Shown one piece after another: positions 1 through 6,932 of a stretch of DNA of 45,908 nucleotides. Origin of the DNA: Fontibacillus panacisegetis (lineage in GTDB: Bacteria; Bacillota; Bacilli; Paenibacillales; Paenibacillaceae); assembly GCF_900102215.1 (NCBI RefSeq), contig NZ_FNBG01000037.1:1-45908 (forward strand), written 5' to 3'. Position numbers and translations under genes: made by a program. Under the pieces are notes generated by a model that did not search any database, had not been told where the DNA came from, and was given only the letters and a program-made list of their open reading frames with translations. Every line of letters begins with the position of its first letter. Position 1 is the first letter of the stretch.

Positions 1-60
1 AATCATAGTCTAGTGCCCACAAGAGATATAAGCAAATCGAAACCTAATAAAACAACACAA

Positions 61-461
61 GGGAGCTATCCCAAAAGTAGGTTTAGTGTCAAAACTAGAA
101 ATAGCAGTGCAAGGAAGACGCCCCCTGCACCGCTTGATCCTGCCGCATTCTATGACCGTATCTCATGTGTAATAGTGTCATGATGCGGAATTCCTGAAAT
201 TGCTGCAAATGTGCAGGCTTTGATCATGTAAAGCCTCTAAATGCCCTAAATTGCTGCAAATGTGCAGGCTTTCTCTAAGGATTCTCTTCAAACTAGTCTA
301 TTCTGAACAATATTGCTGCAGTTTTGCAGGCTTTTGTTCATCCTTTCATGGCTACTTTAAAAAAACTGTATTTTTGCATCCTTTTCCTGATATCTTGCCT
401 TTACACTACAAAAAAAAAGCGTCCCTAAAAGTTATCTAAGATAACTTTTAGGGACAGCCCC
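61..461. mobile_element. IS-like/MITE-like non-coding element, copy 1
   Basis: The left end (61-81, GGGAGCTATCCCAAAAGT) and the right end read on the opposite strand (461-440, GGGGCTGTCCCTAAAAGTTA) form imperfect terminal inverted repeats of the kind seen on IS elements. There is no transposase. The interior has three small hairpins built on CTGCA-n-TGCAG (about 204-217, 254-267 and 314-328). The first ~150 bases match 45201 onward with about nine mismatches by eye. No target-site duplication is visible. The one open frame here (251-439) has no ribosome site and no recognisable product. The stretch before 61 shows no feature. Confidence 0.6.
410..456 (-). terminator. Intrinsic terminator of the qox operon
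   Basis: Arms 421-437 (GTCCCTAAAAGTTATCT) and 439-455 are perfectly complementary over 17 bp. On the minus strand the hairpin is followed by GC and a run of nine T (419-411). It lies 27 bp beyond the qoxD stop codon and is formed from the inner side of the right end of the IS-like element. Confidence 0.8.
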
Positions 462-482
462 TTCTTTGCCAACAGCTTTCTA

Positions 483-767
483 TTATTGATAGCCCCAGAT
501 CATTGTAAACAAAGTACCAAATACTGTTACAAGACCAACAAACAGAGCGTACACAATGTTAGTATATAACGCCGTCTTCGAGCCGTTTTCTCCGATATGC
601 ATGAACAGAAAGAGCTGAAGCGACATTTGGATAGCAGCAGCGATAACCAGAATGGTCATTCCTACTGCTAAAGATAAATCCCAGAACACGACTGCTAGAG
701 CGACAACCGAAAGGATAAGCGAGAAGACATATCCCATTACGTGATGAGTTGGGAATAGTTTTTTCAT
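483..767 (-). CDS. qoxD: Cytochrome aa3 quinol oxidase subunit IV
   Basis: Small membrane protein (94 aa) of the heme-copper quinol oxidase, a structural subunit that helps assemble or stabilise the complex. Three hydrophobic segments are visible (about residues 9-31, 36-56 and 69-91), the normal topology for the subunit IV/CyoD family. The motif LQLFLFMHIGE in the second helix is typical of the family. It is the last gene of qoxABCD and starts one base after the qoxC stop codon, so translation is probably coupled. The product name follows from family sequence and operon position; there are no catalytic residues to check. Confidence 0.93.
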   Translation of the reverse strand: MKKLFPTHHVMGYVFSLILSVVALAVVFWDLSLAVGMTILVIAAAIQMSLQLFLFMHIGENGSKTALYTNIVYALFVGLVTVFGTLFTMIWGYQ

Positions 768-768
768 A

Positions 769-1365
769 TCACATCAATCCTTTCAAATATACGAAGCTGA
801 AGATGAAGATCCAGACTACGTCGAGGAAGTGCCAGTATAGCGAGAAAATAAATGATTTATTCGCTGTATCCAGCGTAAAGCCTTCACGTTTGATCTGAAT
901 CAGCAACCCGCCGCCCCATAGCAGCCCCAATGTTACGTGAGCACCGTGGGTACCCAGCAAGACAAACAAGCTGGATAAAAACGCGCTGGTCTGCAAAGTC
1001 GCACCTTCATGAACATAAGTTACGAACTCCATGATTTCCACTCCAAGGAATCCGAGACCCAGAATCAATGTGATGATGAAAAATATCATCATCGGTTTCT
1101 TTAATCCAAGTCGCATAGCATTGATCGCCAGACCAATAGTGAAGCTACTAGTAAGCAGCAAGAACGTTTCAATTAACACCGGACCAATCTCAAAAATCTC
1201 TTCCGCTGAAGGTCCATTTCCAGTACGAGTCCAGAGCGTAAAGTAGACGGCGAAGAGAGTCGCAAACAGAACAATTTCAGCACCAAGGAAAATCCAGAAA
1301 CCAAAAATCCGATTGCTATTCTCTTCTGAACGATATTCTAGCGGCAGCGTATTATCTAACTTCAT
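769..1365 (-). CDS. qoxC: Cytochrome aa3 quinol oxidase subunit III
   Basis: 198-residue integral membrane subunit III of the terminal oxidase. Five hydrophobic helices are visible (about 20-43, 60-84, 94-114, 130-153 and 172-195), as in the short quinol-oxidase type. Family signatures are FGFWIFLGAEIVLFATLFA near the N terminus, GTHGAHVTLGLLW near residue 138, and YWHFLDVVWIFIF at the C terminus. Subunit III does not bind the metals but shapes proton uptake and complex stability. It overlaps the qoxB stop by four bases (ATGA), so the two are translationally coupled, and qoxD follows immediately. Confidence 0.95.
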   Translation of the reverse strand: MKLDNTLPLEYRSEENSNRIFGFWIFLGAEIVLFATLFAVYFTLWTRTGNGPSAEEIFEIGPVLIETFLLLTSSFTIGLAINAMRLGLKKPMMIFFIITLILGLGFLGVEIMEFVTYVHEGATLQTSAFLSSLFVLLGTHGAHVTLGLLWGGGLLIQIKREGFTLDTANKSFIFSLYWHFLDVVWIFIFSFVYLKGLM

Positions 1366-3305
1366 ACCCCTTCACCCCGCAATTTAGCTTCTGTCTTTGT
1401 AATTTCTTTTACTGATATATGATGGCCATGATCACGTTCAAACGAACGAACTGCGAGCATAATAACAATACCTACACCAGCAATAATCGTTGGAATCCAC
1501 CAGCTGAATACCATAAAGAATCCGAAGAACAAGAAGATCATTCCGAGAATAAACGGTTGTCCGCTGTTGTTTGGCATATGAATTTCTTCATATTGACCTT
1601 TAAACAGAGATTTACCTGTTTTCTTAGCTTCCCAGAACGGATCAAGTTCATGAACCTCTGGTACAATCGCAAAGTTGTATTCCGGAATAGGACTGTGAGT
1701 GCTCCATTCCAGTGTACGTGCATTCCATGGATCACCTGTAGTATCTCTTGGAGCATAACGGAAGCTCCAGTAGATGTTGTATACGAGCATGATAAAGCCG
1801 ATCGCAAGACCAACAGCACCAATTGAAGCAATCAAGTTAAGTGGACCAAAGCCCGTGCTTTCCGAATAAGTGTACATACGACGTGTCATCCCTTTTAGAC
1901 CAAGGAAGAACAGTGGCATGAACGTAACGTTGAAACTGATTGCAATCGTCCAGAACGCAGCTTTACCCTGACGTTCGTTAAGACGGAAACCGAACAATTT
2001 CGGGAACCAGTAGTAGAAACCAGCGATTACCGCAAATACAGTACCTGGGATCAGAACGTAGTGGAAGTGAGCTACCAGGAACATCGTATTGTGGTATTGG
2101 TAGTCAGCACTTGCCATCGCAAGCATAACACCTGTTACACCGCCGATCGTAAAGATCGGAATAAATGCAAGAGAATACAGCATTGGAGTCGTAAATTCGA
2201 TCTTCCCCTTACGCAGCGTAAAGAGCCAGTTGAAGATTTTAACCCCTGTCGGTACGGCGATCGCCATCGTGGTAATCGAGAAAACACCATTAACCATTAC
2301 GCCATGACCCATTGTATAGAAGTGATGCGCCCATACGATAAAGGACAAGAGCGAGATAACGACCATACTGTAAACCATCGATTTATAACCATACAGATTT
2401 TTGCGAGAGAACGTTGAAATAATTTCACTATAAATCCCGAAGGCTGGCAAAATAACGATGTACACCTCAGGATGGCCCCATACCCAGAACAGGTTGGCCC
2501 AGAGCATATCCATACCACCGTTGGCCATCGTAAAGAACTGTGATCCAAACAGCCGGTCGAATGTCATCAATGCCAAAGCTATTGTCAATACCGGGAATGC
2601 AAATACGATGATAACGTTAGTGATAAGTACAGACCAAGTAAACATTGGCATTTTCATCAATGTCATCCCTGGTGCACGCATTTTAAGGATTGTTGCGATA
2701 AAGTTGATACCGGTCATCAATGTACCAATACCGGAAATTTGCAGTGCGATAGCATAATAGTTATTACCAACCGTCGGACTGAACTCGATACTTGCCAATG
2801 GGAAGTAAGCAGTCCAACCTGCGTCCGGCGATCCGCCGATAACGAATGAAATGTTGAACAACATTGCCCCAGCAAAGAACAGCCAGAAGCTGACAGCGTT
2901 AAGCCGAGGAAAAGCTACGTCGCGAGCCCCGATTTGCAGCGGAATTACAACGTTCATTAATCCGATAACAAAAGGCATCGCCATAAACAGGATCATGATG
3001 ACCCCGTGTGTTGTAAAGATTTCGTTGTAATGCTGACCATCAAGCAGCCCGTTTTCAGGCATAGCCAGTTGTCCCCGCATGAGCAGTCCATCGACGCCAC
3101 CACGGAACAGCATTATTAATGCAGCAATAATATACATGATACCGATACGCTTATGGTCGACAGTTGTCAGCCATTCGCGCCATAGGTAGCCCCATTTTTT
3201 AAAATAAGTAAGTCCGACAACAATTGCTATCGATACAAGTACAATGCTGACCATCGCACCATAAATCATCGGCTCACCTGTGACGAAAAATTCGTCCCAT
3301 TTCAT
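1362..3305 (-). CDS. qoxB: Cytochrome aa3 quinol oxidase subunit I
   Basis: Catalytic subunit I (647 aa) of the respiratory quinol oxidase, which reduces O2 to water and pumps protons across the cytoplasmic membrane. The expected ligand motifs are present: FTTHGVIMI (low-spin heme His), WGHPEVYIVILPAFG (CuB His with the crosslinked Tyr), WAHHFYTMGHG (two CuB His) and FLVAHFHYVLI (two heme His). Length and the extra N- and C-terminal helices match QoxB/CyoB rather than cytochrome c oxidases. It lies 24 bp downstream of qoxA and overlaps qoxC. A 38-codon soluble stretch before the last helices carries no recognised extra domain. Confidence 0.96.
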   Translation of the reverse strand: MKWDEFFVTGEPMIYGAMVSIVLVSIAIVVGLTYFKKWGYLWREWLTTVDHKRIGIMYIIAALIMLFRGGVDGLLMRGQLAMPENGLLDGQHYNEIFTTHGVIMILFMAMPFVIGLMNVVIPLQIGARDVAFPRLNAVSFWLFFAGAMLFNISFVIGGSPDAGWTAYFPLASIEFSPTVGNNYYAIALQISGIGTLMTGINFIATILKMRAPGMTLMKMPMFTWSVLITNVIIVFAFPVLTIALALMTFDRLFGSQFFTMANGGMDMLWANLFWVWGHPEVYIVILPAFGIYSEIISTFSRKNLYGYKSMVYSMVVISLLSFIVWAHHFYTMGHGVMVNGVFSITTMAIAVPTGVKIFNWLFTLRKGKIEFTTPMLYSLAFIPIFTIGGVTGVMLAMASADYQYHNTMFLVAHFHYVLIPGTVFAVIAGFYYWFPKLFGFRLNERQGKAAFWTIAISFNVTFMPLFFLGLKGMTRRMYTYSESTGFGPLNLIASIGAVGLAIGFIMLVYNIYWSFRYAPRDTTGDPWNARTLEWSTHSPIPEYNFAIVPEVHELDPFWEAKKTGKSLFKGQYEEIHMPNNSGQPFILGMIFLFFGFFMVFSWWIPTIIAGVGIVIMLAVRSFERDHGHHISVKEITKTEAKLRGEGV

Positions 3306-3329
3306 GACTAGCTAACTCCCTTCTATACT

Positions 3330-4286
3330 TTAGTTGCCGTGCGAAGAATGATCTGAATTCTCAGAGTGCTCCATTTCAGGATGATCCATTTCGGAGTGGT
3401 CCATTTCGGAATGATCCATCTCTGTATCTGTGGAGTCTCCTCCATGGTTGTGTCCTGCATTGTCTCCCTCAGGAGCAGGGCTAAATGACAAATGTGTTGA
3501 TGTATAAGTTTTTCTTCCGACATGCTTTGTTTCCAGCAGAGTATTGAATTCGTCCTCTGTCAACTCGGAAGCTGTGCTTTTAACCTCATCGACCCATTTT
3601 TCATATTCAGCAGGTGACATAGCCAAAGCTTCAAATTCCATATGTGCAAAGCCTTCACCAGAGAAGTTAGCGTTTTTGCCCATATAAGATCCCGGTTCTT
3701 CAGCTAATAAATGAAGCGTATTGACCATATCGCTCATTGCATATTTCTGACCTCCCAGCTGTGGGATCCACAAGCTTGAAATCGGGCCATAGGCATATAA
3801 CTTGAATTCAATCGGACGGTGAGTTGGGATATTAACATAGTTAACTGTCTCAATACCTTCTTCCGGATAGCTAAAATGCCATTTCCAGTTTGAGGATGCA
3901 GCATAAATAACAAGCGGTTTTTCATTTTCATAGCCTTCTGCTACTTTCTCAATCGCGCTTGTTGAACGTACAGTAACCACAGATAAAATGGCCACTATAA
4001 TGACCGGAATCGCGATCCACGTAAATTCCAGCCACTTATTGCCTTCCTCATGCGGCGGTTCATAATCCGGTGCCGCCTTGGAGGCTCTGTATTTGGAAAG
4101 CATAAAAACAAATAAAATGTAAACAACTAAAAGTATGATCGCCATCACCAGGATGGAGAACAAAATAACACCCGATTGCGTCTTGGCCACCGGCCCTTTC
4201 GGATCCAAAACGGTCAACGAACTACAGCCGGATAAGAGGACAAGAAGCGCTGAAAAAACAGCAAGCAGCAATCCTTTCCTTTTCAT
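3330..4286 (-). CDS. qoxA: Cytochrome aa3 quinol oxidase subunit II, lipoprotein
   Basis: Subunit II of the quinol oxidase (318 aa). A lipoprotein signal peptide with lipobox LLSGC places the lipidated Cys at residue 21. Two transmembrane helices follow (about 40-62 and 87-106), then an extracellular cupredoxin-like domain. The CuA ligand cluster CxxxC is absent, as expected for quinol rather than cytochrome c oxidases. Motifs such as WKWHFSYPEEGIETVNY and PTHRPIEFKLYAYGPISSLW are QoxA-like. The last ~45 residues are an unusual His/Met/acid-rich tail with repeated EMDHS units. First gene of qoxABCD; AAGGGG precedes the ATG, at a longish distance. Confidence 0.95.
   Translation of the reverse strand: MKRKGLLLAVFSALLVLLSGCSSLTVLDPKGPVAKTQSGVILFSILVMAIILLVVYILFVFMLSKYRASKAAPDYEPPHEEGNKWLEFTWIAIPVIIVAILSVVTVRSTSAIEKVAEGYENEKPLVIYAASSNWKWHFSYPEEGIETVNYVNIPTHRPIEFKLYAYGPISSLWIPQLGGQKYAMSDMVNTLHLLAEEPGSYMGKNANFSGEGFAHMEFEALAMSPAEYEKWVDEVKSTASELTEDEFNTLLETKHVGRKTYTSTHLSFSPAPEGDNAGHNHGGDSTDTEMDHSEMDHSEMDHPEMEHSENSDHSSHGN
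3366..3425 (-). repeat. 15-bp tandem repeat in qoxA encoding EMDHS units
   Basis: About four 15-bp units with core ATCCATTTCGGA (plus strand) encode EMDHS-EMDHS-EMDHP-EMEHS at the C terminus of QoxA. The in-frame period keeps the reading frame whatever the copy number. Confidence 0.85.
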
Positions 4287-4653
4287 AGGATTCTGATACC
4301 CCTTTCTACATTGTGAACATCACCAAACATGGGATGATTTCAACATTCCAGATAAGATTAATGTTAGGCAAACACCAAGATGATAACAATTCATAGAGTT
4401 AGTCAAATTTGCAAATATTTTACAGTTATTTCAGCGTCATCGCCCCCTATCTATGCACCAAAAGTTGATTTAGCGTCAAATTTGATCAAAATCAGCCAAA
4501 TTCGTCGATTTTGATAATTGTTCACAATGATAGAGTATTGGCGATAAGTTCGCAGAATTGTCATAATAAAATCGCTATTTTTAGATATATTGTGATTTTT
4601 ATCACTTATCATTCTAAAATGACCTCATTCGAAATTGTTTGTATATACCTGCT
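4287..4653. promoter_or_regulatory. Long upstream region of qoxABCD
   Basis: About 370 bp without a gene between qoxA and the next operon. It holds an FNR/CRP-type palindrome TTGTGATTTTTATCACTT (4590-4607, TGTGA-N6-TCACT) and a 9-bp inverted repeat ATCAAAATC/GATTTTGAT (4485-4493 and 4507-4515). It also has several TTGTGA/TCACAA half-sites (4311 and 4519). A qox promoter must lie here or nearer the gene (a TTGACT occurs on the minus strand near 4405), but I cannot place it firmly. Confidence 0.4.
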
Positions 4654-4714
4654 AAAAATTAAAGTTGCCTAGGCCGTTGGATACAAGATCCTTGACCTGG
4701 CAACTTTAATTTTT
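4654..4714 (-). terminator. Bidirectional terminator after the ABC operon
   Basis: A perfect 16-bp stem: AAAAATTAAAGTTGCC (4654-4669) pairs with GGCAACTTTAATTTTT (4699-4714). Each strand therefore ends in a U-run. The loop contains a second small hairpin, GGAT-acaa-GATCC. The outer arm touches the stop codon of the last gene of the operon. Confidence 0.85.
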
Positions 4715-6030
4715 TATTCAAACGACTCATTAGCGGTTTGCTGCTCAATAAGCCATTCGTCATTAATTTGCTTGATTTGTGCTTCAAATTCTCCGTCAAC
4801 TTTCATTTTGCCCGCATACATCTGCTCATAAAAAAGCCTTTCTAATTTAATAATTACATTGTTAAGTCCAGGTACACTTGTAACTAATCCTGGGCCTGAA
4901 GTCACTTCATTGCTTTTGTTTAATGCTCCTTGGACAGTTTCAAAGTCTCCTGAATCTGCGAATCTCTTCTCAAAGGCATCAAATACCTTTTCATCCGAAG
5001 TAGTTGGAAGTGTTACTCCACTCCTAACCAACAGTTCTCTAGCCGCAGTATCCGTTGTTAAATATCTCAAAACTTCTAACGCTTCTTCTGGATGCTCGCT
5101 TTTGCTAGAAATCCCAAGTGATTCAATAAAACTGATCCCTTGCTGCGAGCTCGGTCCTTTTGGTAACGGAGCTACCCCATAATTAGGGACCTTTTCATAT
5201 TGCATATTTAGAAATCTGGAGCTATTAACCATCATGGCTGCCGTTCCATTTTCAAAGCTAGGCACTGTCACAGCTCTCTCTGAATACGTTTCTCCTAATC
5301 TTCCATCAATTTTATTATTTCTAAATGCATTCGTTAAAAACTCGATCCCTTCTAGGGCATCTTCTTCAGCTATGGCTAGTTGTATACCATTCTCATCCTC
5401 ATTTAATGTATTTCCCCCATAAGCTCCTGGAACTGAATAATAAAGAAACCCACCATTCAGTAAACCAACCACTTTGTCTTGTACACTGGTCAGACCTGCA
5501 GCCATATTTACCAAATCCTCATAGGTCCAATCTTCAGTCGGATATTGAATCTGATATTTATCAAAAAGGTCTTTATTGTAATAGATTAATGTATTATTCA
5601 ATAAAAATGGAACAGTATAGAGCTCGTCATTATAACGTTGGCTTTCTAGATCGACATAAAAATCATTAAGCTTAAGGCTGTCCGAGTGCTGTTCCAGCGA
5701 TTGAACATACTTGCCAGCAACCGCCTCTCCAATTCCCATGTATGATGACAGCCAAAGCAGATCGACCTGTTTATCACTTTCCTCTAGCTGCTTCAGCAAT
5801 CCAACTACACTTGGCTGATTGGGTGCATTTCTAATTAAATTAACCTTAATTTCCGGATGCTCTTTATTAAATTGCTCTAATACATTTATTACAGCCTTTG
5901 CAACTTCCGGGTCCTGATTATACGTATACAGCGTTAATTCCGTTGTCTCTTTTTTCGACAATATGTTGGAAGAACAACCTGAAATAATAACAATACAAAA
6001 CACTAAAAATAAAATAATCCCTTTTCTCAT
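4714..6030 (-). CDS. Extracellular solute-binding lipoprotein (family 1)
   Basis: 438-residue substrate-binding lipoprotein of the MalE/UgpB-like COG1653 type. The signal peptide MRKGIILFLVFCIVIISGC puts the lipid anchor on Cys19. The body has typical features: LTLYTYNQDPE at the start of the mature domain, LYTVPFLLNNTLIYYNKDLFDKY (hinge region), and the C-lobe AALxALRYLTTDTAARELL-type helix. There are no partner permeases of the MalF/MalG kind nearby. It instead ends an operon of MacB-like exporter genes, 14 bp after the AbrB-tailed ATPase. It may sense or deliver a ligand to that complex, or may use permeases encoded elsewhere; the ligand is unknown. GAGGTG precedes the ATG. Confidence 0.85.
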   Translation of the reverse strand: MRKGIILFLVFCIVIISGCSSNILSKKETTELTLYTYNQDPEVAKAVINVLEQFNKEHPEIKVNLIRNAPNQPSVVGLLKQLEESDKQVDLLWLSSYMGIGEAVAGKYVQSLEQHSDSLKLNDFYVDLESQRYNDELYTVPFLLNNTLIYYNKDLFDKYQIQYPTEDWTYEDLVNMAAGLTSVQDKVVGLLNGGFLYYSVPGAYGGNTLNEDENGIQLAIAEEDALEGIEFLTNAFRNNKIDGRLGETYSERAVTVPSFENGTAAMMVNSSRFLNMQYEKVPNYGVAPLPKGPSSQQGISFIESLGISSKSEHPEEALEVLRYLTTDTAARELLVRSGVTLPTTSDEKVFDAFEKRFADSGDFETVQGALNKSNEVTSGPGLVTSVPGLNNVIIKLERLFYEQMYAGKMKVDGEFEAQIKQINDEWLIEQQTANESFE

Positions 6031-6044
6031 AGGTCACCTCAATC

Positions 6045-6929
6045 TCAATTATCAAATTCATCTGAAGTCATAATAATTTTGCCTTCTTCGAGTTCAAGCT
6101 TTACCTTGTTGTTCCTTACATTGATTGTTTCAAGATAGTTTCTCGGCACCTGCAAACGTCCAGCTTTATCCAAAATGGCATACTCCACATGAGTATCTTC
6201 TTCGGATTGAACCAATCCTTGCTCTATTTCTGCAAGCTCCTCGGCATAAGATTTACGACGTAACATCTCTGAGGATATTTTACCATCCCTTATTGCCACT
6301 ACCCGATCAACCTTCTTGGCCAGGAGTGGATCATGTGTAACAATAACGATCGTAACTCCTATAGTCCGATTCAATTCACGAAACAAATCAAGAACCTGAT
6401 CAGACATTCGCGCGTCCAAAGAACCTGTAGGTTCATCCGCTAGCAATAATTTAGGTTCGTTAGCCAGCGCAATGGCGATCGCAACCCGCTGCTGCTCTCC
6501 CCCTGACATTTCGTGAAGCTTATTATGCTTGCGATGCGACAATCCTACAGCTTCCAGCAATTCCAAAGCGCGCTCCTTGCGCCGTCTGGATTTCAACAAA
6601 ATCGGCAACTCTACATTTTGAAGAGCTGTTAAATACGGAACAAGGTTACGTGCGTTATTCTGCCAGACAAAGCCGACGCTTTCCCGCTTGTACTTCACAA
6701 GATCACGTTCGCTCATCTTTAGCATGTCGTTCCCATTAACAGTGAGCTTACCCGCCGATGGGGTATCCAGCCCGCCTAACATATTCAGCAAGGTGGATTT
6801 CCCGCTCCCGCTGTTCCCGATGATCGCCATTAGTTCCCGTTCCTCAACGATAAGATCAAGACCTTGGAGGGCAAACACTTCCAGATCTGCGGATTTGTAA
6901 ATTTTAACAAGTCCCTCACAATGGATCAT
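6045..6929 (-). CDS. ABC exporter ATPase with C-terminal AbrB-like domain
   Basis: Residues 1-215 form a MacB/LolD-type ATPase: Walker [10 protein letters not shown] (38-46), Q-loop Gln90, signature MSGGEQQR (141-148), Walker B LLLADEP (161-167) and His199. Typical family members stop near residue 225-240. This one continues to 294 with [20 protein letters not shown], which resembles the swapped-hairpin SpoVT/AbrB fold (about 248-290). That tail could bind DNA, dimerise, or be a degenerate structural domain; DNA binding is inference. It follows the permease gene by three bases with GGAGG 8 nt before the ATG, so it is translated with the permease it presumably powers. Confidence 0.88.
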   Translation of the reverse strand: MIHCEGLVKIYKSADLEVFALQGLDLIVEERELMAIIGNSGSGKSTLLNMLGGLDTPSAGKLTVNGNDMLKMSERDLVKYKRESVGFVWQNNARNLVPYLTALQNVELPILLKSRRRKERALELLEAVGLSHRKHNKLHEMSGGEQQRVAIAIALANEPKLLLADEPTGSLDARMSDQVLDLFRELNRTIGVTIVIVTHDPLLAKKVDRVVAIRDGKISSEMLRRKSYAEELAEIEQGLVQSEEDTHVEYAILDKAGRLQVPRNYLETINVRNNKVKLELEEGKIIMTSDEFDN

Positions 6930-6932
6930 CTG

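Noticed and set aside
251..439. 62-codon open frame in the IS-like element
   Set aside because: No ribosome site, lies over hairpin repeats and the qox terminator, and no recognisable protein.
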